Part shown: in pieces, positions 25,543 to 34,849 of the stretch | Numbering within the stretch: position 1 is the first letter of the stretch | Layout of the letters: each line of letters begins with the position of its first letter | DNA from: Zoogloeaceae bacterium | GTDB taxonomy: Bacteria > Pseudomonadota > Gammaproteobacteria > Burkholderiales > Rhodocyclaceae | Direction of reading: 5' to 3' | Length of the DNA: 64,000 nt | Assembly (NCBI GenBank): GCA_024235675.1 | Contig: JACKLZ010000002.1 | Location: 990,001-1,054,000, forward strand | Position numbers and translations under genes: made by a program | The notes under the pieces: generated by a model | What the model was told of the DNA's origin: nothing | Database searches by the model: none | What the model saw: only the letters and a program-made list of their open reading frames with translations

Positions 25543-26694
25543 TTAGTCCGGCTCCCGCGCGCCGGGCATGGTGCTCGCGTAGTAGCGACGCCAGTCCTGC
25601 CGCGCAGACCGCCACCAACGACTATCAAACACACGCGACAAACGCGGCAGCGCGCCTTGCAGGTAGTGACTGGCCGCGGTGCAGGCGTCCGGCTGCGGCA
25701 GGCGCGGCGCCACGCCCAGCGCCACCAGGCGATCGGTGAGCGTGGGGTGAAAGCACAGCTCGCTGTCCTCGCACACCAGCGAATGCAGCGCCCGGTGCTG
25801 CGGCGCGGCGTGAAAACCCGCCGCCACGCCCATGCCCATGTCACGGAAGGGGCGCAGGCTGGGACGCGGCATTTCCAGCGCCTGCGACATCACCGCACCC
25901 CAGTAATCGGTTTCAATGAAGTTGGCCTTCATGGCCACTTCAACCAGGGTGTCGCCCAGCAACTTGCTGCCGACGACGCGGGCGGCCAGGCGATCGGCTT
26001 CGTATTCTTCCAGGTGATTGAGACGAACCGCCGCCATCAGATCGGCTTCGGCCCAGGACGAAAATGCGCCATCGACCCACTGCGCCAGCCAGCTGTCTTC
26101 GGCGGCAATCCGCTCGCACACCCGATGCCACCAGGCGCGCGCATGTGCGCCCCAGGCGGGCCAGCCGCCGCGTTGACGATTGAGGTGAGCGAGTTCGTGC
26201 GCCAGGATGGCGGCGAGCTGGCGCGGCGAGACGCTGTGTACCAGCGGCAGCCCGATAATCAGCGTGGTATCCAGCGCACCACAGTAGCCCCAGCGCGGGC
26301 GCTGAAAAACAGCCGCGTTCATTTCGGCCGAGATTCGAATGGTCTGGATGGTTTCGGTGCCCATGCGCTCGGCGAGGTTATCGAGCATGCGGTACAAGGC
26401 GGGGGCGGCGTGCCGATCAACCTTGACGCCTTCGGCCCGCGGCGCCGGCACCAGCATCCAGTGAGCAATACGCAGCGCCGCCCATATCAGCGCGCCGCTC
26501 AATACGACCACGCCCACCTGCAGCATGGGCGTCGCGGCAAAGACCGGCAGAGCGCCAATCATCAGTCCCAGCGCAAGCCCCGCACACCCGATAGCCACCA
26601 GCGCCAACACGGCCAAAGCCCCGGTCGCCCGCCAGGAGAGGCGACGAGCCAGGCGGCGAACCGTGGCAGAGGATCGGGGGCGAATACGGGTCAT
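25543..26694 (-). CDS. M48-family metallopeptidase-like membrane protein
   Basis: 383 residues from the ATG at 26694. Two to three hydrophobic segments in the first 100 residues anchor it in the membrane. The zinc motif HELAH is within ILAHELAHLNRQRGG, and a downstream EEYEADRLAA supplies the expected third-ligand glutamate. Similar to HtpX/Ste24-type peptidases, whose members act in membrane protein quality control. Convergent with the second BtuF-like gene, with only five bases between the stops. Upstream (26695-26900) is an AT-rich gap with its promoter but no clear -35/-10. Confidence 0.82.
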   Translation of the reverse strand: MTRIRPRSSATVRRLARRLSWRATGALAVLALVAIGCAGLALGLMIGALPVFAATPMLQVGVVVLSGALIWAALRIAHWMLVPAPRAEGVKVDRHAAPALYRMLDNLAERMGTETIQTIRISAEMNAAVFQRPRWGYCGALDTTLIIGLPLVHSVSPRQLAAILAHELAHLNRQRGGWPAWGAHARAWWHRVCERIAAEDSWLAQWVDGAFSSWAEADLMAAVRLNHLEEYEADRLAARVVGSKLLGDTLVEVAMKANFIETDYWGAVMSQALEMPRPSLRPFRDMGMGVAAGFHAAPQHRALHSLVCEDSELCFHPTLTDRLVALGVAPRLPQPDACTAASHYLQGALPRLSRVFDSRWWRSARQDWRRYYASTMPGAREPD

Positions 26695-26901
26695 GAGGTC
26701 CGGTAAATTCCAGGAGGGCACACTGTAAACGATTGAAATGACAATAAAAATACCACTTTAGGCATAGCGCCCCTGCGCCGGCCCAACAGCATATGTCATC
26801 ACATTAAACGCCGGCCTACACCCCCCGCCATTAGGGCATTCCTGCAAATGGCATAAAAGACGGCGCTGTTTTCAAGCATGTGGTGTCCGCAAGAAAAAGA
26901 A

Positions 26902-26924
26902 ACGGGCGGCCCAATGGCCGCCCG
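26902..26924 (-). terminator. Terminator after leuA
   Basis: GGGCGGCC pairs with GGCCGCCC around CAAT. On the minus strand the stem is followed by TTTCTTTTTCTT. It begins about 20 bases past the leuA stop. Confidence 0.85.
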
Positions 26925-26943
26925 CCCCTCCCTCTCGCTCGCC

Positions 26944-28638
26944 TCAGGCGCGCTTCTTCACATCCGCTTCCACCCCGATGCGCTGCTCGATCTGATTCAC
27001 CGCCGAGACAATCGCCTTGACCGAGGCGGTGACGATGCTGCTGTCAATGCCGACCCCGAACACTGCGCCAGCGGCGCCCTCACCCTGCAACTCGATGAAG
27101 GCCACCGCACGTGCGTCGGAGCCCTGACCAATCGCCCGCTCCTCGTAGCCGAGCAAACGGGCGTCAGGCGCAAGCGCATGCAGCGCCGCGTCGATCGGAC
27201 CGTTACCGATGCCGCGCAAGGCTTCGTGCTGGCCGCCGCGCGTCACCCCCAACTGGATACCCTGCTGATCGCCATGTTCAAACAGATGATGTTCAGCATA
27301 GGCCACCCGTTCGCTGTTTTCGAGATACGTCTCGGTGAAGATGGCCCACAGATCTTCGGCGCGCATCTCTCGACCGGTGTCGTCAGTGACCGCCTGCACG
27401 GCATTGGAGAACGCCACTTGCAAGCGCCGCGGCATCACCAGGCCGTATTCGGCTTCAAGCAGATAGGCGATACCGCCCTTGCCGGACTGGCTGTTCACCC
27501 GGATCACCGACTCGTAACTGCGCCCCAGATCGGCCGGATCGACAGGCAAATAGGGCACCGCCCACGGCGTATCGGGCTGCTGTACCGCAAGGCCCTTCTT
27601 GATGGCATCCTGGTGCGAGCCCGAAAATGCGGTGAACACCAGATCACCGACATATGGATGACGCGGATGGATGGGCAGTTGGGTGCAGTGCTCGACGGTA
27701 CGGGCGACCTCGTTGATGCACGAAAAATCGAGCCCCGGATGCACGCCCTGGCTGTAGAGGTTGAGCGCCAGCGTGACGAGGTCGACATTGCCCGTCCGCT
27801 CGCCGTTGCCGAACAGGCAGCCTTCGACGCGGTCGGCGCCGGCCATCACCGCCAGCTCGGCCGCCGCCACTGCCGTGCCGCGGTCGTTGTGCGGATGCAC
27901 CGACAAGACCACGGCATCGCGCCGGTCGAGGTGGCGGCTCATCCATTCGATCTGGTCAGCGTAGATATTCGGCGTACTCATCTCCACCGTGGCCGGCAAG
28001 TTGATGATGCACGGCCGCTCGGGCGTCGGCGCCCACTCGGCGATCACGGCGTTGCACACCTCGACCGCAAAGGCGATCTCGGTGCCGGTGAACACCTCCG
28101 GGCTGTACTGAAAGACGAACTCGGTGTCGGGCTGAGTGGCCGCCAGTTCGCGGATCAAACGCGCATGCTCGACGGCAATCTGCTTGACGCCGGCGCAGTC
28201 CTGATCAAACACGATGCGGCGAAAGTTCGGCGCGGTGGCGTTGTAGAAATGAATGATCGCGCGGCGCGCGCCGCGCACCGACTCGAAAGTGCGACGAATC
28301 AAGGACTCGCGCGCCTGGGTCAGCACCTCGATGGTCACATCGTCCGGCACCTCGCCCGAGTCGACCAATGAGCGCACAAAATCGAAATCGGTCTGACTGG
28401 CTGACGGAAAGCCGACCTCGATCTCCTTGAAACCGACCGCGACCAGCATCTTGAACATGCGCTGCTTGCGATCGGCATTCATCGGCTCGAACAAGGCCTG
28501 ATTGCCGTCGCGCAAGTCGGTACTCATCCAGATCGGCGGTCGGGTCAGGGTTGCATCGGGCCAGGTCCGGTCACGCAAGGGCTGGCCGTCCGGGAAGGCA
28601 TTAAAGGCGGGGTATTTTTGACTCGGGTCGTTCAACAT
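26944..28638 (-). CDS. leuA: 2-isopropylmalate synthase (LeuA type 2)
   Basis: 564 residues, the length of the longer LeuA2 class. The HMGL-like barrel has DLRDGNQAL and the metal ligands in VHPHNDRGTAVA. The C-terminal regulatory domain (leucine-binding LeuA dimer region) ends at about residue 560. Condenses acetyl-CoA with 2-oxoisovalerate, the first step of leucine synthesis, with leucine feedback expected. A short frame with several Leu codons precedes it and overlaps its start (see the leader entry). A strong terminator follows. Confidence 0.93.
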   Translation of the reverse strand: MLNDPSQKYPAFNAFPDGQPLRDRTWPDATLTRPPIWMSTDLRDGNQALFEPMNADRKQRMFKMLVAVGFKEIEVGFPSASQTDFDFVRSLVDSGEVPDDVTIEVLTQARESLIRRTFESVRGARRAIIHFYNATAPNFRRIVFDQDCAGVKQIAVEHARLIRELAATQPDTEFVFQYSPEVFTGTEIAFAVEVCNAVIAEWAPTPERPCIINLPATVEMSTPNIYADQIEWMSRHLDRRDAVVLSVHPHNDRGTAVAAAELAVMAGADRVEGCLFGNGERTGNVDLVTLALNLYSQGVHPGLDFSCINEVARTVEHCTQLPIHPRHPYVGDLVFTAFSGSHQDAIKKGLAVQQPDTPWAVPYLPVDPADLGRSYESVIRVNSQSGKGGIAYLLEAEYGLVMPRRLQVAFSNAVQAVTDDTGREMRAEDLWAIFTETYLENSERVAYAEHHLFEHGDQQGIQLGVTRGGQHEALRGIGNGPIDAALHALAPDARLLGYEERAIGQGSDARAVAFIELQGEGAAGAVFGVGIDSSIVTASVKAIVSAVNQIEQRIGVEADVKKRA

Positions 28639-28769
28639 CGGAAATCACTCCTCGATTTTTGCAAAGCGTTCTTTGAATTCGGGTGGCGGTCGCGGCAACC
28701 GGGCGGCCACGGCGTCGTGGCCCGGTCACCGGTCGGCAGTCGCAGAAAAAATCGAGGTTTCAGAAGCAT
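28632..28769 (-). other. Possible leader peptide/attenuator upstream of leuA
   Basis: A 45-codon frame begins MLLKPRFFLRLPTGDR (four Leu in the first 11 codons) and ends TGA overlapping the second codon of leuA. A GC-rich hairpin (CCACG/CGTGG flanked by CCGGG/CCCGG) falls within it. Leucine-responsive leader control is common for leuA, but this frame is longer than classical leaders and its hairpin has no T run, so the assignment is tentative. Confidence 0.3.
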
Positions 28770-28970
28770 GCTCGCTCCGGGGGCGCACAGCGCCAGACAA
28801 GGCATCACACCACTCAATGAGCGGCGGCGGGGTCACAACAGGAAGGGGGTATAGGTTAGCTGCGCGGGGAGCGCAGCAGCAGACCCAGACCGCGGAGCGC
28901 GGTATGGCAGGCGACCATCGGGGCGATGGCGAAGCGGGTCTGTTGCGAAATCATGGGTGCAACTTAACGG

Positions 28971-28999
28971 GCCGGGGCATTGACTGTCAATACCCCGGC
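28971..28999 (-). terminator. Hairpin after yggL
   Basis: GCCGGGGCATTGA pairs with TCAATACCCCGGC (one G:U pair). It starts 12 bases past the yggL stop. No strong T run follows, so it may stabilise the 3' end and not terminate. The remaining stretch to 28770 holds no recognised gene. Confidence 0.45.
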
Positions 29000-29011
29000 G
29001 CGCAATCGGGA

Positions 29012-29347
29012 TTACAGCCCGTTGATACCGGGATACCAGGCATCGACCAATTCGCCGAGGCGATAGTCCTTCAGCACCTTGGCACCGGACAGCCACTGCT
29101 CGACGGCAGCGCGCTGTTCCGCGGTGACGGACCCGCGGCCCGCGCAGCACACAAAACCGCTGTCGTCACCACCACCATAGATCAACCCGGCCGGGTCGAT
29201 GGCTTCACTGAAGAAGGCCTCATAGAAGGCATCCACCGACGCATCATCCGCATCATCGGGAAAGTTCAGATCGAGATCAAACCCCAGTTCCTTGAACTCA
29301 CCCACGCACAATTTCTTGCGCAGGCGAGCACTACGCCGCTTACTCAT
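29012..29347 (-). CDS. yggL: YggL-family (DUF469) 50S ribosome-binding protein
   Basis: 111 residues. The N-terminus (SKRRSARLRKKLCVGEFKELGF) is the conserved basic start of YggL, followed by the acidic stretch NFPDDADDASVDAFYEAFF. Family proteins bind the 50S subunit; the function is not well known. Same direction as the MFS and MarR genes, with a 42-base gap after the MFS gene. Confidence 0.88.
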   Translation of the reverse strand: MSKRRSARLRKKLCVGEFKELGFDLDLNFPDDADDASVDAFYEAFFSEAIDPAGLIYGGGDDSGFVCCAGRGSVTAEQRAAVEQWLSGAKVLKDYRLGELVDAWYPGINGL

Positions 29348-29388
29348 TCGGACAAACTCCAGAAATTACTGACTGCAAAAAAACCGGC

Positions 29389-30621
29389 TCACGCCGGCTG
29401 TGGCCGAGGCTCGATGCGCGGCTCACGGATGGGCAGGTTCGCCACCGCCGCCAGTGCTGCCAAGGCGATATCAGCGTACCACATCCACTGGTAGTCGCCG
29501 GTCTCGGTAATGGCGATACCGCCCAACCAGGCGCCCAGAAATCCCCCGACCTGATGGCTCAGCAAGGTCATCCCGAACAGGGTGGACAAGTAGCGGGTGC
29601 CGAAGAGCTTGCCCACCACACCCGCCGTGGGCGGCACCGTCGCCAGCCAGGTAAAGCCCAGACCCGCGGCAAAAACATAGAAGGTCAGCTCCGTCTTGGG
29701 GGCAAGCAGATACAACGCCACCAGCACAGCACGCGAGGCGTACATCCAGAACAGGATGTACTTGCTGCGGTAGTGCTGGACGCACCAACCCGCGTAGAGG
29801 CTGCCCGCGATATTGGCCAAGCCGATGATCGCCAGCGACCAGCTCGCCACTTGGGCAGGCAGACCGCACAGATCGACCTCACCCGGCAGGTGGGTGACCA
29901 GGAAGGCGATATGGAAACCGCAGGTAAAGAAGCCGGCATGCACCAGCAGGTAGCTGCGATCGGCGAACGCCTCCCGCAAGGTGGCGCGCATGCCCCGCTC
30001 GGGCGGCGGCGCCTCGGTCACGCACTTGGCAGCGACCGGCGCCGGCCGTCCGCGAAGCTGGCGCGCCATCGGCAAGGCGGCAAGTGTGATCACCGCCAGC
30101 GAATACATCGCGCCCATCCAGCCAAACACGCCGATCAGCTTCTGCACCAGCGGCGCGAACACGAACTGGCCAAAGGAGCCGCCGGCATTGATCACCCCCG
30201 AGGCCATGCCGCGGCGATGCGCCGGCAGGCGCTGCGACGCGGCGCCGATCAACACCGAAAAACTGCCCGCCCCCGAACCCGCCGCCATCAAGAAGCCGAT
30301 CGAAAAGACCATGCCGACGCCGGAATCCATCATCGGCGTCAAGGCGGTGCCAGCCGCCATCAGGATGACCCCGGCGGCGAGCGCCCGCCCTGGGCCGTAG
30401 CGGTCAGCCACCGCGCCGGCCACCGGCTGAATGGCCCCCCACACGAACTGCGCCACCGCCATCGCGAAGCTGATGGTGGTGATGCCGAGCCCGGTGGTGG
30501 TATTGATCGGAGAGACAAACAAGCCGAGCGTCTGACGCCCGCCCATGGTGATCGCCAGCAGGCCGGCCGCGGCCAGCACCAGGCCCCATTGCCGCATTTC
30601 AGGATCATCGCGCCAGCGCAT
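29389..30621 (-). CDS. MFS transporter
   Basis: 410 residues with 12 hydrophobic segments in two six-helix halves. A loop 2-3 motif (GAVADRYGPGRALAAG) is of the classical MFS D-R-x-G-R type. Weakly like the oxalate/formate-antiporter (OFA/MCT-like) type with a long second half. Three bases after the MarR gene, so co-transcribed and probably controlled by it. Substrate not predictable; aromatic acids or drugs are possible. Confidence 0.85.
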   Translation of the reverse strand: MRWRDDPEMRQWGLVLAAAGLLAITMGGRQTLGLFVSPINTTTGLGITTISFAMAVAQFVWGAIQPVAGAVADRYGPGRALAAGVILMAAGTALTPMMDSGVGMVFSIGFLMAAGSGAGSFSVLIGAASQRLPAHRRGMASGVINAGGSFGQFVFAPLVQKLIGVFGWMGAMYSLAVITLAALPMARQLRGRPAPVAAKCVTEAPPPERGMRATLREAFADRSYLLVHAGFFTCGFHIAFLVTHLPGEVDLCGLPAQVASWSLAIIGLANIAGSLYAGWCVQHYRSKYILFWMYASRAVLVALYLLAPKTELTFYVFAAGLGFTWLATVPPTAGVVGKLFGTRYLSTLFGMTLLSHQVGGFLGAWLGGIAITETGDYQWMWYADIALAALAAVANLPIREPRIEPRPQPA

Positions 30622-30623
30622 GC

Positions 30624-31070
30624 TCAGTTGTCCTCGGGCAGTGCCGGTTTCAGGCGCAGCAGCGCCGCTTCCAGAGTCAGATTGAGTTCGGCCACAAAGT
30701 CGCGGTCCATCACCGCCTCCAGTTCAAGCTGCGCGCGCGCCCACACCTCGCGGGCACGCGCACGAAGTTCAGCGCCCTCCGGGGTCAGCGCAAGCAAGCG
30801 CTGGCGGGCATCCGCGCCGGGGGTCTGAGCAATCCACCCCGCCGCCACCAGCGGCCTGATGCCGCGGGTCAGCGTGGTGCGATCCATTTCCAGCTTCTCG
30901 GCAAGGATCTGCAGCGGTTGCGGTTCAAGCTCAAGATGTGCGAGCACCGAATACTGGGTCAGACGCAAACCGACCGTGCGCAGATATTGCTCATAGAAAA
31001 CCGTCACCCGACGCGTCAGGCGGCGCAGGCGGGCGCCCGTGCAGGCCAGCGGCGGCCGCGGCGCGTTCAT
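30624..31070 (-). CDS. MarR-family transcriptional regulator
   Basis: 148 residues. The winged-helix core (YSVLAHLELEPQPLQILAEKLEMDRTTLTRGIRPLVAAGWI) with the wing (DARQRLLALTPEGAEL) is standard MarR. It precedes the MFS gene by 2 bases. A perfect 16-bp palindrome lies just upstream of its start, consistent with autoregulation of the marR-MFS unit. Ligand unknown. Confidence 0.9.
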   Translation of the reverse strand: MNAPRPPLACTGARLRRLTRRVTVFYEQYLRTVGLRLTQYSVLAHLELEPQPLQILAEKLEMDRTTLTRGIRPLVAAGWIAQTPGADARQRLLALTPEGAELRARAREVWARAQLELEAVMDRDFVAELNLTLEAALLRLKPALPEDN

Positions 31071-31085
31071 GATTGATCGCTTAAT

Positions 31086-31101
31086 AGGTGCATATGCACC
31101 T
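31086..31101. promoter_or_regulatory. Perfect 16-bp palindrome AGGTGCATATGCACCT, likely MarR operator
   Basis: It lies 16 bases upstream of the marR start codon at 31070 and is flanked by AT-rich bases. Length and symmetry fit a MarR dimer site. It also sits between marR and the end of yaeQ, so marR control is the only sensible reading. Confidence 0.65.
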
Positions 31102-31138
31102 TATAGCGCACACCCGCCCACCGGGGCGAGGACACTTT

Positions 31139-31684
31139 CTACGCCAATCCGCGCCAGGTGTCCGGTTCGACGCTCACACAGCCATGGTCGCCAGACACCG
31201 CCAGAATGCCATCCTGCACCGTGATCTGCCACGCCGTGGTGCGTACCACCGACGCGGCCAGTGCTTTGACTTCGGGCTCCGGGAAAGCAATCACTTCGAG
31301 CTTTCTCAGCCGCGCCAGCTCGCGCTGCACGCCTTGCCACCACAGCAGCGACGATGCGCCGGCGTAGGGATGAATCGTCACCTGGTCGGCCCGCCCCGCC
31401 GCCTTGATGATACGGCGCGCATCCGGCTGACCGACGTCGATCCAGCGCTCGATCCGCCCGTCCAGACTGGCCAGACACAGATCCGGCTCATCCGGATCGC
31501 ACAGCGCGCTGGTCATCGACAGCCGCTCATCGGCCTGCCGGGCGAAGGCCAGCACCCGCGACACCAGACGCACATCGGTCTCGGAGGGATGGCGCGCAAG
31601 GGTCAGCGCGTGGTCGGCGTAATAGTGACGATCCAGATCCGCGATCTGCAGCTGAAACTTGAAAACGGTGGATTTGAGTGCCAT
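31139..31684 (-). CDS. yaeQ: YaeQ-family protein
   Basis: 181 residues from the ATG at 31684; a longer frame to 31813 adds unrelated sequence. The start MALKSTVFKFQLQIADLDRH and the segments HYYADHALTLARHPSETD and IERWIDVGQPD are characteristic of YaeQ. The fold is PD-(D/E)XK nuclease-like, and family members have been linked to antitermination in E. coli. No substrate is established. It stands alone, divergent from the helicase gene. Confidence 0.9.
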   Translation of the reverse strand: MALKSTVFKFQLQIADLDRHYYADHALTLARHPSETDVRLVSRVLAFARQADERLSMTSALCDPDEPDLCLASLDGRIERWIDVGQPDARRIIKAAGRADQVTIHPYAGASSLLWWQGVQRELARLRKLEVIAFPEPEVKALAASVVRTTAWQITVQDGILAVSGDHGCVSVEPDTWRGLA

Positions 31685-31938
31685 GCCTGCGCCGCCCCAG
31701 GAAAAGGCGACATGGTACGCAGATGCAGCCGCAATGGAATGCCGCACTGCAAAATAATCCCCAACATCAAGGCGATATCCGTTATCATCCGGCCTCCCGT
31801 ACGCGTCGACCAATCAGCGTACCGGCCAGAATCATTCAACCTGGGCGCAGCGATACCAAGTTCGCACGCCCACTTCCCCCGCCAGCCTTGATTGGTGTCG
31901 CTCAACACAGCGACAGGCCGTCGCTGGAGCAGAACACA

Positions 31939-33333
31939 ATGCAATCCGAAAACACCTTTGCCGCCCTTGGGCTGGCAGAACCCCTTTTGCGCGCGCTGAA
32001 CGACGCAGGCTACACCACCCCCACCCCGATTCAGACCAAGGGTATTCCGGCAGTGATGGCCGGTGGCGACCTGCTCGCCGCTGCCCAGACCGGCACCGGC
32101 AAGACCGCCAGCTTCGCGCTGCCGATCCTGCACCGTCTGATGGAAACCGCCCAACGCACCCGCACCGGTCGCCCGCGCGCCCTCATCCTGACCCCCACCC
32201 GCGAACTCGCAGCCCAGGTCGATGAGTCGGTTCGCACCTACGGCCAGCACCTGCCGCTGCGCTCGTTTGCCGTGTATGGCGGCGTCAGCGTGTTCGGCCA
32301 GAGCAAGGCCCTGCGCCGCCCGGTCGATATTCTGGTGGCCACGCCGGGCCGTCTGCTCGACCACATCAGCCAGGGCAACCTGAGCCTGTCGGACATCGAG
32401 ATCCTGGTGCTGGACGAAGCCGACCGCATGCTCGACATGGGCTTCATCCGCGACATCCGCAAGATCATGGACAAGATGCCGGCCAAGCGTCAGAACCTGC
32501 TGTTCTCGGCCACCTTCAATGACGACATCCGCGGTCTGGCCAACAGCCTGCTGACCAACCCGGTGAGCGTCGACGTGGCGCCGCGCAACACCACCGCCGA
32601 GCGGGTCGACCAGTCGCTGATGATGGTCCCGCAGAGCAACAAGCGCGATCTGCTGATCCACCTGATCCAGGAACAGCAATGGTTCCAGGTGCTGGTGTTC
32701 AGCCGCACCAAGCACGGCGCTGATCGCCTGTCCGAGCAACTGACCCGCGCCGGCATCCCGACCGCGGCACTGCACGGCAACAAGGCACAGAACGCCCGCA
32801 CCCGTGCGCTCGACCAGTTCAAGCGCGGCAAGCTGCAAGTGCTGGTCGCCACCGACATCGCCGCGCGCGGCATCGACGTCGATTCGCTGCCGATGGTGGT
32901 GAACTTCGAGCTGCCGAACGTGCCCGAAGACTATGTGCACCGCATCGGCCGCACCGGTCGTGCCGGCGCCGAAGGCACGGCTGTGTCACTGGTCTGCCCG
33001 GACAACGAAATGAAGCAGTTGCGCGCCATCGAGCGGGTCATCAACGCCCCCATCGAACGCGTCGTCGTCGCCGGCTTCACGGTGGACGAAACGCGCAACT
33101 CGCGCCAGCGTCCGCCCCGTGACGCCAACGCCCCGTCGCAGCGCAACGGACATCGCCATGGCCGCGCCAATCCGGACAGCCAGAACGCCCGCAACGCCGA
33201 CGGCAAGCGTGCCCCGCACCCGCAACGCGCCCCGCGCGATGCACAGGGACAGGGTCGCGACAAGCCGGCTGGCCGCAGCCAGGGCGCACAGGGTCGTGAC
33301 GCCCGTCCGCGCCGCTTCGGCAACTCGGACTAA
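31939..33333 (+). CDS. rhlE: DEAD-box RNA helicase, RhlE-like
   Basis: 464 residues from the ATG at 31939. All helicase motifs are present: Q-motif region near PTPIQTKGIP, motif I AAQTGTGKT, Ia PTRELA, motif II DEAD, motif III SAT, and motif VI HRIGRTGR. The last about 90 residues are basic and rich in Arg, Asn, Gln, Pro and Gly (low complexity), likely an RNA-binding tail, as in RhlE proteins. Acts in RNA remodelling or ribosome maturation. A strong hairpin terminator follows. Confidence 0.9.
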   Translation: MQSENTFAALGLAEPLLRALNDAGYTTPTPIQTKGIPAVMAGGDLLAAAQTGTGKTASFALPILHRLMETAQRTRTGRPRALILTPTRELAAQVDESVRTYGQHLPLRSFAVYGGVSVFGQSKALRRPVDILVATPGRLLDHISQGNLSLSDIEILVLDEADRMLDMGFIRDIRKIMDKMPAKRQNLLFSATFNDDIRGLANSLLTNPVSVDVAPRNTTAERVDQSLMMVPQSNKRDLLIHLIQEQQWFQVLVFSRTKHGADRLSEQLTRAGIPTAALHGNKAQNARTRALDQFKRGKLQVLVATDIAARGIDVDSLPMVVNFELPNVPEDYVHRIGRTGRAGAEGTAVSLVCPDNEMKQLRAIERVINAPIERVVVAGFTVDETRNSRQRPPRDANAPSQRNGHRHGRANPDSQNARNADGKRAPHPQRAPRDAQGQGRDKPAGRSQGAQGRDARPRRFGNSD

Positions 33334-33365
33334 GCGCCAGGCAGCGACACGCTGCTTGCCTTGAA

Positions 33366-33402
33366 AACACACACGCCGGCCCTTGCGCCGGCGTGTGTGT
33401 TT
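33366..33402 (+). terminator. Terminator after the DEAD-box helicase gene
   Basis: ACACACACGCCGGC pairs with GCCGGCGTGTGTGT around CCTTGC, followed by TTTATAC. It starts 33 bases past the stop. Confidence 0.8.
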
Positions 33403-33505
33403 ATACGGCCATGCCGGAGGGAATTGATCCCATACGGCGGCGTATGTTCGCGTTATACTCGCCCATAGATGCTGCAATGCACACACTGACGGAGGGAGCC
33501 GTGAC

Positions 33506-34801
33506 ATGAACCACCTCGAACACTACACGCAGAAAACCTGCACCGCCGCCGACGCCATCGCCCTGGTGCGCGACGGCGACACCATCGTCGTCCCGACCGG
33601 CGTCGGCGAGCCCCCCGCGCTGCTCACGGCCTTGTCGGACCAGCGCCGATCACTGCACGGCGTCGTGGTCAGCCAGATCCTGCCACTGCGCAAATTCGAC
33701 TATTTCGACGAAACCACACTCGACCACGTTCGTCACAGCGCCTACTTTTTCGGCGGCGCATCGCGCCCCGGCGGGCAGGCCGGCTGGATCGACTATGTGC
33801 CGGCGTATTTCTCGGAACTGCCGCAACTGATCGAACGCGGGCTGACACCGGCGGATGTCGTTTTTACACTCGCCTCGCCCATGGACGAGCATGGCTACTT
33901 CTCGCTCGCGCTGGCGCCCGACTACACCATGGCTGCCGTCAAAAAGGCGCGCGTGATCGTACTGGAGGTCAATCCGAACGTGCCCTTCGCCTTCGGGCCG
34001 TGCCATGTACACATCTCCCAGGTCAGCGCCCTGGTCGAAAGCCAGGACCCGCTGCTCGAGGTCGGCCTGCCCGAGATCGGCCCGGTACAGGAAGCCATCG
34101 GAAAGTATGTGGCGGAGTTGATCGACGACGGATCGACGCTGCAGATCGGCTATGGCGGCATCCCCGATGCCGTGGTGATGCAGCTCAAGCACAAGCATGA
34201 TCTGGGCATTCACACCGAGATGATCGGCGACGGCATTCTGACGCTGCTCGAAGCGGGCGCCGTGACCAATCGCAAAAAAACCTTCATGCCCGGCAAGATG
34301 GTGGCGACCTTCGGGCTGGGCTCGCAGAAGCTCTACCGCTTCATGCACCGCAACCCGGCGCTGGAGATGCACCCGGTGGAGTTCACCAACGATCCGTACA
34401 TCGCCGCGCGCAACGATCAGCTGATCGCCATCAACGCCACCATGCAGATCGACATGCTCGGCCAGTGCGGCTCGGAGAGCCTGGGCACCCTGCCGTATTC
34501 GGGCACCGGGGGGCAGGCCGATTTTGTGCGCGCAGCCAATCGCTCGCGCGACGGTAAAGCCTTCATCGTGCTGCCGTCGACAGCCAAGGGCGGCAGCATC
34601 TCGCGCATCGTGCCCACGCTGACGCCGGGCACGCATGTCACCACCAGCAAGAACGACATCAACTATGTGGTGACCGAGTACGGCGTGGCGCAACTGCGGG
34701 GCAAGAGCGCCCAGCAGCGCTGCGAAGCGCTGATCAACATCGCCCACCCGGATTTCCGGGGGGAACTGCGCGAGCAGGCTCGGGCGCTCTTGCTGCGCTG
34801 A
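33506..34801 (+). CDS. Acetyl-CoA hydrolase/CoA-transferase family protein
   Basis: 431 residues of the family I CoA-transferase/acetyl-CoA hydrolase group (4-hydroxybutyrate CoA-transferase, butyryl-CoA:acetate CoA-transferase). The segment GYGGIPDAVVMQLK and the C-terminal half (GTHVTTSKNDINYVVTEYG) are family marks. The start has AGGGAG in good position. Substrate could be acetate/succinate, propionate or 4-hydroxybutyrate; the propionyl-CoA and acetate genes in the window favour short acyl chains, but this is inference. Single gene between two terminators. Confidence 0.85.
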   Translation: MNHLEHYTQKTCTAADAIALVRDGDTIVVPTGVGEPPALLTALSDQRRSLHGVVVSQILPLRKFDYFDETTLDHVRHSAYFFGGASRPGGQAGWIDYVPAYFSELPQLIERGLTPADVVFTLASPMDEHGYFSLALAPDYTMAAVKKARVIVLEVNPNVPFAFGPCHVHISQVSALVESQDPLLEVGLPEIGPVQEAIGKYVAELIDDGSTLQIGYGGIPDAVVMQLKHKHDLGIHTEMIGDGILTLLEAGAVTNRKKTFMPGKMVATFGLGSQKLYRFMHRNPALEMHPVEFTNDPYIAARNDQLIAINATMQIDMLGQCGSESLGTLPYSGTGGQADFVRAANRSRDGKAFIVLPSTAKGGSISRIVPTLTPGTHVTTSKNDINYVVTEYGVAQLRGKSAQQRCEALINIAHPDFRGELREQARALLLR

Positions 34802-34807
34802 GCCTCA

Positions 34808-34839
34808 CGCGGCCCGCTCGCATCCGCGGGCGGGCCGCG
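34808..34839. terminator. Bidirectional terminator between the CoA-transferase and MaoC genes
   Basis: CGCGGCCCGC pairs with GCGGGCCGCG around a 12-base loop, in the 48-base gap between two convergent stops. No T run follows on either strand. Confidence 0.55.
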
Positions 34840-34849
34840 CAAGTCCCGA

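Noticed and set aside
30624..31101. Defence or resistance island around the MarR/MFS pair
   Set aside because: Layout is an ordinary autoregulated efflux or uptake unit with typical base composition.
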